From Pseudomonas hunanensis (GTDB taxonomy: Bacteria; Pseudomonadota; Gammaproteobacteria; Pseudomonadales; Pseudomonadaceae), in NCBI RefSeq assembly GCF_013393325.1, contig NZ_QJRC01000102.1, positions 119,008-183,007 of the forward strand: a stretch of DNA of 64,000 nt, written 5' to 3'. The notes beneath the pieces are model-generated. The model was not told the DNA's origin. It saw nothing but the letters and a program-made list of their open reading frames with translations, and made no database searches. A program made the translations under genes and the position numbers. Position 1 is the first letter of the stretch. The number at the start of each line of letters is the position of its first letter. Below are positions 1 through 9,146 of this stretch, in pieces.

Positions 1-960
1 CGCAACTACGCCGGCACCGATACCAAAGGCACTACGCGCGCCCTGTATGTGTTCGACACCCTGGAGCTAACGCCTGATTGGCTGCTGAACATGGGGCTGC
101 GCTACGACCACTTCGACACCCAGTACCGTACTTATGACGCTGCTGGCGCGACCGTCGTGAACACCAAAGGAATCGCAGCCAAAGGTCGAGACAAGAGTGA
201 ATTCGTAACGGGCCAACTTGGCCTGGTCTGGAAGCCAGCCGAGAACGGTAGCATCTACGTTTCCTATGCCACCTCCGCGACACCTCCAGGCGCGATGCTT
301 GGCGAAGGCATGGAAGGCAACCCGCCACCAAACAGCACTGACCGCAACGGCAACCTGTTGAGCAGCGACATGGAGCCGGAAGAAACCACCAACTACGAAA
401 TCGGCACCAAGTGGGACCTGCTCGACCAGCGCCTGTCGCTGACCGCCGCACTGTTCCGCACCGAGAAGGAAAACGCCCGCGTCCAGGTGGACACCACCAC
501 CTACGAAAACGTCGGCGAAACCCGCGTGCAAGGTATCGAACTGTCGGCCAGCGGCAAGATCACCGACAAATGGCAGATATTCGCCGGTTACACCTACATG
601 CAGGCTCGCCAGATCGACGGCGGCCCGCTGGGCAAGGCCAACGACGGCAACCAGCTGCCGAACACGCCGAACAACAGCGCCAGCCTGTGGACGACCTACT
701 CGATCACGCCGAAGCTGACCGTCGGTGGCGGTGCCTTCTACGTGGATGACGTGTACGGCAGCGTGGCCAACACCACCATGGTCGACAGCTACGTACGCTA
801 CGACGCCATGGCCGCCTACAAGCTGACCAAGAACGTCGACCTGCAGTTGAACGTGCAGAACCTGACCAACGAGGTGTACTACGACAAGGCCTTCTCCACC
901 CACTTCGCCAACCAGGCGGCCGGGCGGACTGCACTGTTGACCACCAGCGTCCACTTCTGA
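1..960 (+). CDS. TonB-dependent siderophore receptor, C-terminal part (5' end outside window)
   Basis: The reading frame is open from base 1, so the gene starts upstream and only the last ~319 residues are seen. They consist of alternating amphipathic beta-strands typical of the 22-strand outer-membrane barrel of TonB-dependent receptors, including the segments YVSYATSATPPG and NYEIGTKWDLLDQRLSLTAA. The protein ends in phenylalanine (TSVHF), the usual C-terminal signature of barrel proteins. The segment resembles catecholate receptors of the Fiu/PiuA type. The downstream PepSY-flavodoxin reductase supports this, because P. aeruginosa PiuA has a similar reductase neighbour. It would import a ferric catecholate siderophore using TonB energy. 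The TonB box, plug and any signalling domain are not visible, so the exact ligand cannot be assigned. Confidence 0.85.
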   Translation, partial: RNYAGTDTKGTTRALYVFDTLELTPDWLLNMGLRYDHFDTQYRTYDAAGATVVNTKGIAAKGRDKSEFVTGQLGLVWKPAENGSIYVSYATSATPPGAMLGEGMEGNPPPNSTDRNGNLLSSDMEPEETTNYEIGTKWDLLDQRLSLTAALFRTEKENARVQVDTTTYENVGETRVQGIELSASGKITDKWQIFAGYTYMQARQIDGGPLGKANDGNQLPNTPNNSASLWTTYSITPKLTVGGGAFYVDDVYGSVANTTMVDSYVRYDAMAAYKLTKNVDLQLNVQNLTNEVYYDKAFSTHFANQAAGRTALLTTSVHF

Positions 961-1004
961 CGAAACACCCTCAAGCCCCGTTCATTCCTGTGAGCGGGGC
1001 TTTT
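74..1004 (+). other. placeholder span: receptor 3' end through its terminator
   Basis: The receptor coding region and the terminator that follows it (stem arms 974-984 and 991-1001) form the visible 3' end of this transcription unit. The terminator itself is given in the next entry. No separate function is claimed for this span. Confidence 0.2.
974..1004 (+). terminator. Rho-independent terminator after the siderophore receptor
   Basis: An 11-bp stem (974-984 with 991-1001, one G-U pair, core AGCCCCG/CGGGGCT) with a 6-nt loop is followed by four T residues. It begins 14 nt after the receptor stop codon and so ends that transcript before the reductase gene. Confidence 0.85.
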
Positions 1005-1053
1005 GCGTATCAAGGCATAATGCACGCCGCGCAGTGTGCGGCAGTAAGACAAG

Positions 1054-3618
1054 GTGATCGATGTGGTGAAGAAGACGCTGTTCCAATTGCACTGGTTCTT
1101 TGGCATCACCGCAGGCCTGGTACTGGCCTTGATGGGCATTACCGGCGCCCTGTACTCGTTCCAGGAAGAACTGCTGCGTGCGTTCAATGCCGATGTGCTC
1201 AAGGTAGAAGTGCGCGCCGAAGGCGTGCTGCCACCGGCCGAACTGGTGCAGCGGGTCGAAGCCCAGCAACATGACAAAGTGTCGATGCTGTGGGTGGACG
1301 TGCGCGAAGGCAATGCCGCACGCATCTTCTTCATGCCACCACCGGGCGAACGCCGTGGCGAGCTGCGCTATGCCGACCCGTACACTGGCGAACTAAAAGG
1401 CGAAGTAGCCGGGCAAGGCTTCTTCAATCTCATGCTCAACCTGCACCGTTTCCTGGCCATGGGCGACACTGGCCGGCAGATCACCGGTGCCTGCACCCTG
1501 ATGCTGGTGTTCTTCTGCCTGTCCGGCCTGTACCTGCGCTGGCCGCGCAAGGCGCTGGACTGGCGCACCTGGCTGACCTTCGACTGGGCCAAGAAAGGCC
1601 GTGCCTTCAACTGGGACCTGCACGCCGTGGCCGGCACCTGGTGCCTGCTGTTCTATCTGCTGTTCGCCCTGACCGGGCTGTTCTGGTCCTATGAATGGTA
1701 CCGCGAAGGCCTGAACAAGCTGCTGGCCGACGCGCCAGCAGCCGGACAACAGCAGAAGCGCGGCGAAGGCCGTGGCCGCCACGGGCCGCAGAAAGTCGAC
1801 AAGAATGCCCCGCCGCTGGTGGTCGACTACGACGCCATCTGGTCCAACCTCAAGGACGCCGCAGGCCCAGGCCTTGCCGCTTACAACCTGCGCCTGCCAC
1901 CGGCTGGCGGCCAGCCGGCCAACCTGTTCTACCTGCTGGACAACGCCGATCACCCTCGCGCCTTCAACACCCTGGTGCTGGACCCGGCCACCGGCCAGGT
2001 GAAAAACCACGACCGCTACACCGACAAATCCTTCAAGGCCCAACTGCTGCAAAGCGTCTACGCCCTGCACGTCGGTGAGTACTTTGGCCTGCCGGGGCGC
2101 ATCATCGTCACCATCGCCAGCCTGACAATGCCGTTGTTCTTCGTCACCGGCTGGCTGCTGTACCTCGACCGTCGCCGCAAAAAGCGCCAGGTACGTGAGG
2201 CCCGTGGCAACGTCGCCAGTAGCAACGGCAGTGGCGATAGCTGGCTGATCGGTTTTGCCAGCCAAAGCGGCTTTGCCGAACAGCTGGCCTGGCAGAGTGC
2301 CGGGCAATTGCAAGCCGCCGGCCTGCCAGTGCAAGTGCGCGCCCTGGCCGAGTTGGGCGAAAACGACCTGCGCCAGGCCCGCCGTGCGCTGTTCGTGGTC
2401 AGCACGTTCGGCGATGGCGAAGCCCCCGACAGCGCCCGCGCCTTCGAGCGCAAGGTGCTCGGCCAGCCCTGGGTACTGAACGACCTCAGCTATGCCCTGC
2501 TCGCCCTCGGTGATCGCCAGTACCCGCACTTCTGCGGCTTTGCTCGACGCCTGCAGGCGTGGCTGGGTGAGCGCGGTGCCAGCAGCGCCTTCAGCCCGGT
2601 GGAAGTGGACAACGCCGACCAGGCTGCCCTGCAGCAGTGGCAGCAGGAACTGGCACAACTAACCGGTGCCCAGCCGGTAGCTGCATGGCAACCGCCGAGC
2701 TTTGGCAACTGGTCGCTGGTGCACCGCGAACTGCTCAACCCGGGCAGTCAGGGCCAACCGGTGTACCTGCTAGGCCTGCGCCCAGAGGCGCCTGCCAGCT
2801 GGGAAGCCGGTGACCTGGTGGAGATCCTGCCGCTCAATGGTCAGCCACGGATCGACGCGTTCCTCAAGGGTATGGCACTGGACGCCAACACCCAGGTGCA
2901 AGTGAATGGCCTGAGCGAAACACTGGCCCAAGCCCTGGCTGGCCGCCAGCTGCCAACACGCCGGGATCACCTGATCGGCTTGCAGCCGCAAGCGCTGATC
3001 GACGCACTGGTGCCAATCGGCAGCCGCGAATACTCCATTGCCTCGATCGCCAGTGATGGTGTGCTGGAGCTGATCGTGCGCCAGGAACGCCACGCCGACG
3101 GCCACCTGGGCCTGGGTTCCGGTTGGCTGACCGAGTACTTGCCGTTGAACGGCACATTGAGCCTGCGCCTGCGAAGGAACAGTGGCTTCCACCTGCCCGA
3201 AACCGCTGCCCCCCTGATCCTGATCGGCAACGGCACAGGCATTGCCGGCCTGCGCAGCTTGATCCGGGCCCGGGCAAATGCAGGCGAGCAGCGCAACTGG
3301 CTGCTGTTTGGCGAGCGTAACCGAGCGCATGACCTGTTGTGTGGGGATGAACTGCAGGGCTGGCTGGACAGCGGCGACCTGGCACGGCTGGACCTGGCGT
3401 TTTCGCGGGATCAGGCCGAGAAGGTCTATGTGCAGGATGTGTTGCTGCAGCAGGCTGACGCGCTCAAACGCTGGGTCGCGGAGGGTGCCTATGTGTATGT
3501 CTGCGGCAGCCTGCAAGGCATGGCTGCGGGGGTAGATGCGGCGCTAAACGGCATGCTTGGGGAAGCCGCTGTGCAGCAACTGATCGAGGATGGGCGGTAT
3601 CGGCGGGATGTTTACTGA
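1054..3618 (+). CDS. PepSY / flavodoxin / FAD-NAD(P) oxidoreductase (sulfite-reductase flavoprotein-like), probable ferric-siderophore reductase
   Basis: This is an ~854-aa inner-membrane fusion protein. The N-terminal ~380 residues form a PepSY-associated TM region, with hydrophobic segments near 12-35, 145-165, 195-215 and 345-370. A flavodoxin-like domain follows (~385-530, with VVSTFGDGEAPDSA). The C-terminal FAD/NAD(P) module resembles the CysJ/P450 reductase family and contains the FAD motif REYSIAS and the nucleotide-binding motif LIGNGTGIAGLRSL. It would pass NAD(P)H electrons through FAD and FMN to a periplasmic or membrane acceptor. Its place after a siderophore receptor suggests reductive iron release. 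Start choice is open: GTG 1054 gives the longest form, but AAGGTG at 1051-1056 would serve as ribosome site for GTG 1063 or 1066. Confidence 0.85.
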   Translation: MIDVVKKTLFQLHWFFGITAGLVLALMGITGALYSFQEELLRAFNADVLKVEVRAEGVLPPAELVQRVEAQQHDKVSMLWVDVREGNAARIFFMPPPGERRGELRYADPYTGELKGEVAGQGFFNLMLNLHRFLAMGDTGRQITGACTLMLVFFCLSGLYLRWPRKALDWRTWLTFDWAKKGRAFNWDLHAVAGTWCLLFYLLFALTGLFWSYEWYREGLNKLLADAPAAGQQQKRGEGRGRHGPQKVDKNAPPLVVDYDAIWSNLKDAAGPGLAAYNLRLPPAGGQPANLFYLLDNADHPRAFNTLVLDPATGQVKNHDRYTDKSFKAQLLQSVYALHVGEYFGLPGRIIVTIASLTMPLFFVTGWLLYLDRRRKKRQVREARGNVASSNGSGDSWLIGFASQSGFAEQLAWQSAGQLQAAGLPVQVRALAELGENDLRQARRALFVVSTFGDGEAPDSARAFERKVLGQPWVLNDLSYALLALGDRQYPHFCGFARRLQAWLGERGASSAFSPVEVDNADQAALQQWQQELAQLTGAQPVAAWQPPSFGNWSLVHRELLNPGSQGQPVYLLGLRPEAPASWEAGDLVEILPLNGQPRIDAFLKGMALDANTQVQVNGLSETLAQALAGRQLPTRRDHLIGLQPQALIDALVPIGSREYSIASIASDGVLELIVRQERHADGHLGLGSGWLTEYLPLNGTLSLRLRRNSGFHLPETAAPLILIGNGTGIAGLRSLIRARANAGEQRNWLLFGERNRAHDLLCGDELQGWLDSGDLARLDLAFSRDQAEKVYVQDVLLQQADALKRWVAEGAYVYVCGSLQGMAAGVDAALNGMLGEAAVQQLIEDGRYRRDVY

Positions 3619-3639
3619 TCAGACATTGATGTAAAGGCA

Positions 3640-3668
3640 TCAGGCCCCTTGTGCTACAAGGGGCCTGA
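3640..3668. terminator. Bidirectional stem-loop between convergent genes
   Basis: A perfect 13-bp inverted repeat (3640-3652 and 3656-3668) with a 3-nt loop lies in the 57-nt gap between the convergent reductase and omega-amidase genes. Neither side has a clear T-tract, so termination strength is uncertain. Confidence 0.5.
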
Positions 3669-3675
3669 CCTGCTG

Positions 3676-4467
3676 TCAGTGCAACTCGAAGGTATCGGCA
3701 TCCAGGTTGGCCGGGAATTTGGCCCGGTACGCCGCCAGTTCCGCCGCACTCAACACAGCAGTAAATACCCCGTCCGCCTCGCCGGCGCTCAGCAGGCTCT
3801 CGCCCTGGAAGTCCAGCACCTGGCTGTCACCCGAATACGCAAAGCCTTTGCCATCCGTGCCCACCCGGTTCACCGCAGCCACATAACACAGGTTCTCGAT
3901 ACCCCGCGCCGGCAACAGGCGGTTCCAGTGCTGGCGGCGCGCTGCCGGCCAGTTGGCGGTGTACAGCAGCAGGTCGGTGTCCTGGGCATCGCGGCTCCAC
4001 ACCGGGAAGCGCAGGTCATAACAAATCAGCGGGCGAATCCGCCAGCCCTTTACCTCGAACTGCACCTGGCGCTCGCCTGGGGTGTAATGCTTGTGCTCAC
4101 CGGCCATGCGGAACAGGTGGCGTTTGTCGTAATGCAGGATCTCGCCGTCCGGTCGCGCCCACAACAGACGGTTGCGGTGGCTACCATCGGCGGCCTGGAT
4201 GATTACGCTGCCGGTAATCACCGCGCTGTATTTCTTCGCCTGGGCTTTCAGCCATTTATAGGTCGGGCCGTTCTCCGGCTCGCACAAGCTTTCCGACTGC
4301 ATCGAAAAGCCGGTGGTGAACATTTCCGGCAGGATCACCAGGTCCACTTCGCCCACCTGCTCCAGCAACTCCTCGAAGTGTGCATAGTTGGCCTCGCGGT
4401 CGTGCCAGGCCAGGGTGGTTTGCACCAGGGCGACTCTCAGGTTCGGCAGTGTGCTCAGATCGCGCAT
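3676..4467 (-). CDS. Nitrilase-superfamily omega-amidase (YafV-like)
   Basis: This 264-aa carbon-nitrogen hydrolase has the complete Glu-Lys-Cys triad: E48 in LPEMF, K115 in YDKRHLF and C149 in LICYDLRFP. The family hydrolyses omega-amides such as alpha-ketoglutaramate and alpha-ketosuccinamate, and the E. coli homologue is YafV. The ATG at 4467 is preferred over the longer 279-aa reading because conservation begins there. That start overlaps the upstream aminotransferase by 13 nt. The overlap fits a two-step unit in which a glutamine-using transaminase makes the omega-keto amide and this enzyme removes the amide. Confidence 0.88.
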   Translation of the reverse strand: MRDLSTLPNLRVALVQTTLAWHDREANYAHFEELLEQVGEVDLVILPEMFTTGFSMQSESLCEPENGPTYKWLKAQAKKYSAVITGSVIIQAADGSHRNRLLWARPDGEILHYDKRHLFRMAGEHKHYTPGERQVQFEVKGWRIRPLICYDLRFPVWSRDAQDTDLLLYTANWPAARRQHWNRLLPARGIENLCYVAAVNRVGTDGKGFAYSGDSQVLDFQGESLLSAGEADGVFTAVLSAAELAAYRAKFPANLDADTFELH

Positions 4468-5603
4468 AGTCGTTCCGCTGCCTGACGCAGCGTCTCCTCT
4501 CGTTTGGCAAAGCACAGGCGCACCAGGCGTTGCTCGGGGATGGGTTGCTGGTAGAACACCGACACCGGGATGGTCGCCACGCCGTGCTCACGGGTCAGCC
4601 ACAGCGACATGTCGACATCGTTCAGGTCCGGGCGGATCTGCGAATAATCCACCAGCTGGAAATAAGTGCCCGCCGTGCGGGCAAAGCTGAAGCGCGAGCC
4701 CTCCAGCAAACCGCAGAACAGGTCGCGCTTGGCCTGATAGAACGCCGGCAGTTCATCGATATGCTCGGGGTGCTCGGCCATGAAGTCGGCCAGCGCACAC
4801 TGCAGCGGTGTCACCCCGCAGAAGTTGACGTACTGGTGCACCTTGCGCAGCTCTGCGCTCAGCGCGGGCGGAGCGATCACGTAGCCTGTCTTCCAGCCGG
4901 TAACGTGGTAGGTCTTGCCGAACGAGCTGACCACGAAGGCACGTTGGTACAGCTGCTCGTGGGCCAGCACGCTGGCATGGCGAACGCCGTCATAAACCAG
5001 GTGCTCGTACACTTCATCGCTGACCAGGTAAATATCGCGGTCGGCAACGAGCTTTGCCAGCTGGTCAAGGTCTTCGCGGGTGATCAAGGCACCGCTGGGG
5101 TTGTGCGGCGAGTTGAGGATGACCATGCGCGTGCGCGGGCTCAGCGCATCGCTGAACTTCTGCCAGTCGATACGGAAATTGCCGTCGCTCAGTTGCACAT
5201 GCACACAGCGGCCACCGGCCAGCTCCACGGACGGCTCGTAGCTGTCGTAGCACGGGTCGAAGACAATCACCTCGTCACCGGCATGCACCACCGCCTGGAT
5301 GGCACAAAAGATCGCCTCGGTGGCACCCGGGGTGATGGTCACTTCCTGGTCCGCATCCACCCTGGCGCCATACAGGCGCTCGACCTTGGCCGCCACCTGC
5401 TGGCGCAGGGCCGGCAAGCCGGTCATCGGCGAATACTGGTTATGCCCGGCGGCCACGTGCCGGCCTACCGCATCGAGCAGTGCCTGCGGGCCATTGAAAT
5501 CGGGGAAGCCTTGGGACAGGTTGAGCGCGCCAGTCTGCACGGCGAGCTGGGACATGGTGGTGAAGATGGTCGTGCCGACATTCGGCAGTTTGCTGCGGAT
5601 CAT
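4455..5603 (-). CDS. PLP-dependent methionine/glutamine aminotransferase (YbdL/MtnE-like)
   Basis: This 382-aa class I aminotransferase has SPHNPSG, SDEVYEHLVYD and the PLP-lysine motif SSFGK (K230), followed by TGWKTG. The closest recognised family is the kynurenine/methionine aminotransferase group (E. coli YbdL), which regenerates methionine from its keto acid in methionine salvage, often with glutamine as donor. The overlapping omega-amidase gene supports glutamine transamination. No ribosome site or operator stands out; the pair is probably transcribed from the 139-nt gap downstream of der. Confidence 0.88.
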   Translation of the reverse strand: MIRSKLPNVGTTIFTTMSQLAVQTGALNLSQGFPDFNGPQALLDAVGRHVAAGHNQYSPMTGLPALRQQVAAKVERLYGARVDADQEVTITPGATEAIFCAIQAVVHAGDEVIVFDPCYDSYEPSVELAGGRCVHVQLSDGNFRIDWQKFSDALSPRTRMVILNSPHNPSGALITREDLDQLAKLVADRDIYLVSDEVYEHLVYDGVRHASVLAHEQLYQRAFVVSSFGKTYHVTGWKTGYVIAPPALSAELRKVHQYVNFCGVTPLQCALADFMAEHPEHIDELPAFYQAKRDLFCGLLEGSRFSFARTAGTYFQLVDYSQIRPDLNDVDMSLWLTREHGVATIPVSVFYQQPIPEQRLVRLCFAKREETLRQAAERLCAI

Positions 5604-5705
5604 GGAGCCCTCTTTCCTGGGGTGTATCCGGCACGGGGTGGAGTCCGAGCATAGCGGATCGAGCGGTCAGGAAAAAGGTTGAAACAATAGGGGGATTGCG
5701 GTGGA

Positions 5706-5735
5706 TCAAAAACGGGGCCGCATAGCGGCCCCGTT
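5706..5735 (-). terminator. Rho-independent terminator downstream of der
   Basis: An 11-bp perfect stem (5711-5721 with 5725-5735) with a 3-nt loop is followed on the minus strand by five T residues (5706-5712). It lies 7 nt after the der stop codon and separates the bamB/der transcript from the aminotransferase pair. Confidence 0.9.
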
Positions 5736-5742
5736 ATCACTG

Positions 5743-7206
5743 CTAGCGCTTGTCGCGGCGCTTCTTCTCGGCCTTCTTGTGGTGCGACATCAAGCGGCGC
5801 TTCTTGTTGACCTGGCGGTCGGTGAGGGTGTTCTTCTTGCCCTCGAACGGGTTCTCACCGCCCTTGTACTCGATACGGATCGGCGTACCGACCAGTTTCA
5901 GTACGCGGCGGTAGGTGTTTTCCAGGTAACGCGAGTACGACTTGGGAATGCTCTCGGTCTGGTTGCCGTGGATCACGATCAGCGGCGGGTTGGCACCCCC
6001 GAGGTGGGCATAGCGCAGCTTGATGCGGCGGCCATTGACCAACGGCGGCTGGTGCTCGCTCACGGCATCTTCGAGGATCTGCGTCAGGCGGCTGGTCGGC
6101 CAACGGGTGACCGCCGACTTGAACGCGGCCTGCACCGACTTGTACAGGTTGCCTACACCTGTGCCATGCAAGGCGGAAATGAAGTGAATGTCGGCGAAGT
6201 CGACGAAGAACAGCCGGCGCTCCAGCTCGGTCTTCACGTAGGCACGCTCGCCCGGTTCCATGCCATCCCACTTGTTCAGGGCGATGACGATGGCGCGGCC
6301 GGCTTCCAGGGCGAAGCCCAGCAGGTTGAGGTCGTGGTCAACCACGCCTTCGCGGGCGTCCATGACGAAGATGACCACGTTGGCGTCCTTGATCGCCTGC
6401 AGCGTCTTCACCACCGAGAACTTTTCGACTTCCTCGTGGATCTTGCCGCGCTTACGCACCCCGGCGGTGTCGATGAAGGTGTACTTCTCGCCATCGCGTT
6501 CGAACGGGATGTAGATACTGTCACGGGTGGTGCCTGGCTCGTCGTAGACCACCACACGCTCTTCGCCGAGCATGCGGTTGACCAGGGTCGACTTACCAAC
6601 GTTGGGGCGGCCGATGATGGCGATCTTGATGCCATCCTTTTCGCTTGGGCCAGGAATGCGCACGGCTTCCTCGCCTTCGGCGACTTCCTGGTCGAGGGCT
6701 TCGTCTTCGGCATCACGCGGCAGGTGGCCGAGCACGGCTTCCATCAGGGCATTGATACCACGGCCCTGGGAACCCGCCACCGGAATGGCGTTACCCATGC
6801 CCATTGGCGAGAATTCGGCGCGGGCAACGTCGGGGTCGATGTTGTCGATCTTGTTGGCAACCAGAATCGCCGACTTGTTCCGCTTGCGCAGGTGCTCGGC
6901 GATCATCTGGTCTGCTGCGGTCATGCCCGCACGGGCATCGACCAGAAACAGCACATAGTCGGCTTCTTCGATGGCCATGAGCGACTGCTCGGCCATTTTC
7001 TCGTCCATGCCCACTTCGTCACCGGTGATACCACCGGTGTCGATCAAAATGAAGGAACGACCCTGCCAGGTGGCGTCACCGTACTGGCGGTCACGGGTCA
7101 GGCCCGACAAGTCACCGACGATGGCATCGCGGGTTTTGGTCAGGCGGTTGAACATGGTGGATTTGCCGACGTTCGGGCGGCCCACCAGGGCTATTACGGG
7201 AACCAT
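5743..7206 (-). CDS. der: Ribosome biogenesis GTPase Der (EngA)
   Basis: This 487-aa protein has two tandem GTPase domains. Each has a GRPNVGKST P-loop (near residues 8-16 and ~200), a DTAG/DTGG switch and an NK(I/W)D specificity motif. A KH-like domain and a basic tail follow. Der acts in 50S subunit maturation. The ATG at 7206 begins MVPVIALVGRPNVG, as in the family; the 36 extra upstream residues of the longer reading are not conserved-looking. The gene follows bamB in the order seen throughout the gammaproteobacteria. Confidence 0.97.
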   Translation of the reverse strand: MVPVIALVGRPNVGKSTMFNRLTKTRDAIVGDLSGLTRDRQYGDATWQGRSFILIDTGGITGDEVGMDEKMAEQSLMAIEEADYVLFLVDARAGMTAADQMIAEHLRKRNKSAILVANKIDNIDPDVARAEFSPMGMGNAIPVAGSQGRGINALMEAVLGHLPRDAEDEALDQEVAEGEEAVRIPGPSEKDGIKIAIIGRPNVGKSTLVNRMLGEERVVVYDEPGTTRDSIYIPFERDGEKYTFIDTAGVRKRGKIHEEVEKFSVVKTLQAIKDANVVIFVMDAREGVVDHDLNLLGFALEAGRAIVIALNKWDGMEPGERAYVKTELERRLFFVDFADIHFISALHGTGVGNLYKSVQAAFKSAVTRWPTSRLTQILEDAVSEHQPPLVNGRRIKLRYAHLGGANPPLIVIHGNQTESIPKSYSRYLENTYRRVLKLVGTPIRIEYKGGENPFEGKKNTLTDRQVNKKRRLMSHHKKAEKKRRDKR

Positions 7207-7240
7207 CGGCTCTCCACTCTCGAATTCTTGAAAATGCAAA

Positions 7241-7261
7241 GGCCGCTGCAAGGCAGCGGCC
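7241..7261 (-). terminator. Weak intercistronic stem-loop between bamB and der
   Basis: A perfect 9-bp stem (7241-7249 and 7253-7261) with a 3-nt loop is followed on the minus strand by TTTGCATTTT. It may partly terminate or stabilise the bamB mRNA ahead of der. Confidence 0.5.
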
Positions 7262-7322
7262 GGAGTACGGGCGGCGTTTCCTACGCCGCGGCTTGAAGCC
7301 CGCCAAGGCTCCAAGCATAGCT

Positions 7323-8465
7323 TCAGCGGACGGTCAGTGCCTCGAGCTTGCCGCTGTTGCCGAAGACGTAGATGGTGTCACCGACCACAAGTGGCCGGGC
7401 GCGCAGGCCATCGCTGTCGATACGCTCACGGCCGACGAAGCGGCCATCGACCTGGCTCAGCAGGTGCAGGTAGCCTTCGAAGTCCCCTACAGCCACGTAG
7501 CTGGAGAACACTTCCGGTGCCGACAGCTGACGGCGGGCCATGGTGTCGTTGCTCCACAGGGCGCTGGAAGAGCGCTCGTCGACACTCTCGACAGTACCCG
7601 AGGCTTCGCTGACATAGACGTTGCCGTAACCCTGGGCGACACCCACATAGCTGGAGGCATCGCGCTGCCACAGCACGCGGCCGCTTTCCAGGTCCAGGCC
7701 CGCTACGCGGCCCTGGTAGGTGCTGACGTAGAGGGTTTCACCGGACAGCAGCAGACCGCCGTCGATGTCGACCACACGGTCCAGCTCGGAACGGCCCTGC
7801 GGGATGGCCACGCGGCTTTCCCACACCGGCACGCCGTTGTTGATGTCCACCGCGACCACCTTGCCAGTGGACAGGCCGGCAATGGCCAGACGGTTGGTGG
7901 CGATCGGCGCACCGGTGCCACGCAGGGTCAGTACGGCCGGGGTGTTTTCGTAGATCCAGCGGCGGTCGCCAGTGGCGGCATCCAGGCCGATCAGGCGGTC
8001 GTCCTGGGTCTGTACCACCACCACATCACCGTTGTTGGCCGGTGGTGCCAGCACTTCGCTGGTCACGCGGGAGCGCCAGCGCTCTTCACCGGTGCTGGAG
8101 TCCAGGGCAATGACTTCACCCTTGAGGGTACCGAGCATGACCAGGCCGTAGCCCACGCCAACAGCGCCGGAAACCTGCAGCTCCAGGTCTTTCTTCCACA
8201 CCACGTCACCGGTGATGCGATCAAGGGCAAAGACTTCGCCATTGACGTCGGAAGCGTAGATACGGTCGTTTTCGATGGCCGGTACCAAGGTGTTGTAGGT
8301 TTTACCCTGGCCGTCACCGATCGAACGGCTCCACTGCTTTTTCAGTACCACTTCCTCGGTGAACTTGGTCAGCTCGGCCGGGGGCAGTTCCTTCTTGCTG
8401 TTGCTGCTGCAACCTGCGGCCAGTACGGCCAGGGTCAGCACTGCTGCATGTTTCCAACCGATCAC
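7323..8465 (-). CDS. bamB: Outer membrane assembly lipoprotein BamB
   Basis: This 380-aa lipoprotein has a signal peptide ending in the lipobox LAAGC (C19). The body is made of repeated PQQ-type beta-propeller blades, with repeated motifs such as VFALDRITGDVVWKK, VIALDSSTGEERWRS and VAGLDLESGRVLWQR. BamB is the scaffold subunit of the BAM complex that folds outer-membrane proteins. It directly abuts the yfgM stop codon, so the two are probably co-translated. Confidence 0.96.
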   Translation of the reverse strand: MIGWKHAAVLTLAVLAAGCSSNSKKELPPAELTKFTEEVVLKKQWSRSIGDGQGKTYNTLVPAIENDRIYASDVNGEVFALDRITGDVVWKKDLELQVSGAVGVGYGLVMLGTLKGEVIALDSSTGEERWRSRVTSEVLAPPANNGDVVVVQTQDDRLIGLDAATGDRRWIYENTPAVLTLRGTGAPIATNRLAIAGLSTGKVVAVDINNGVPVWESRVAIPQGRSELDRVVDIDGGLLLSGETLYVSTYQGRVAGLDLESGRVLWQRDASSYVGVAQGYGNVYVSEASGTVESVDERSSSALWSNDTMARRQLSAPEVFSSYVAVGDFEGYLHLLSQVDGRFVGRERIDSDGLRARPLVVGDTIYVFGNSGKLEALTVR

Positions 8466-9107
8466 TTACGCGTCCCCTTTAGCCAGGTCATCCAGCTTCA
8501 ATTGCAGGCCACCGACCGCCGCGTCATCGGACAGCGCAGCCTTGGCTTTTTCGTAAGCGCTGTGCGCGTCGTCGGCGCGACCCAGCTGTACCAGCAGGTC
8601 ACCCTTCAACTCTTCACGGCTGGCCAGGAAGGCTTTGTCGGCGTCGCCGTCAAGCAGCTTCAGGGCGTCCTCGGCCTTGTTCTGGGCGGCCAGTACGCGA
8701 GCCAGACGCTGGCGCGAAATCTCGCCCAGGGTCACGTCGGCCGGCTTGTCCAGCACGCTTTTCAGCTCGGCGGCAGCGTCGTCGAGCTTGCCGGTCTCGA
8801 CCGCTACCTTGGCCACGAACAGGCTGCCGTACTGGGCGTAGGCGGTGCCGCCGAACTCGCTCTTGAGCTTGCCGGACAGCTCCGCGACCTTGGTGGCGTC
8901 TGGCTGGCCAGTCGGCGTCAGGCTGGTTTCAAGCAAAGCCTGATACAGCTGCGAGGCACCTTGCGACTGGTTGTTCTGGTACTTGTGCCAGGTATTCCAG
9001 CCCAGCACCACCACGCCAGCCAGCAATGCGCCGGTCAGCAGCGGCTTGCCGTTGCGGTTCCACCAGTCCTTGACCCCTGCCAGGTCATCATCATCGGTAC
9101 TCGACAC
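8466..9107 (-). CDS. yfgM: YfgM-like tetratricopeptide membrane protein (SecYEG/PpiD ancillary factor)
   Basis: This 213-aa protein has a short acidic cytoplasmic start (SSTDDDD), one membrane anchor at ~20-40 (LLTGALLAGVVVLGW) and TPR-like helical repeats. The family (DUF2133/TPR_21) in E. coli associates with SecYEG and PpiD and influences periplasmic chaperone traffic. Its position between hisS and bamB is the conserved one. Confidence 0.9.
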   Translation of the reverse strand: MSSTDDDDLAGVKDWWNRNGKPLLTGALLAGVVVLGWNTWHKYQNNQSQGASQLYQALLETSLTPTGQPDATKVAELSGKLKSEFGGTAYAQYGSLFVAKVAVETGKLDDAAAELKSVLDKPADVTLGEISRQRLARVLAAQNKAEDALKLLDGDADKAFLASREELKGDLLVQLGRADDAHSAYEKAKAALSDDAAVGGLQLKLDDLAKGDA

Positions 9108-9146
9108 CCCAATACTCCTTTTCGCCTATTCGCTTGTTGAACCGCG

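Noticed and set aside
74..1004. The entry in the feature list labelled as a placeholder span for the receptor 3' end
   Set aside because: It adds nothing beyond the receptor CDS and its terminator; treat it as void.
5701..7296. A 531-residue plus-strand frame over der
   Set aside because: It is antisense to a certain gene (der) and has the composition typical of GC-rich shadow frames.
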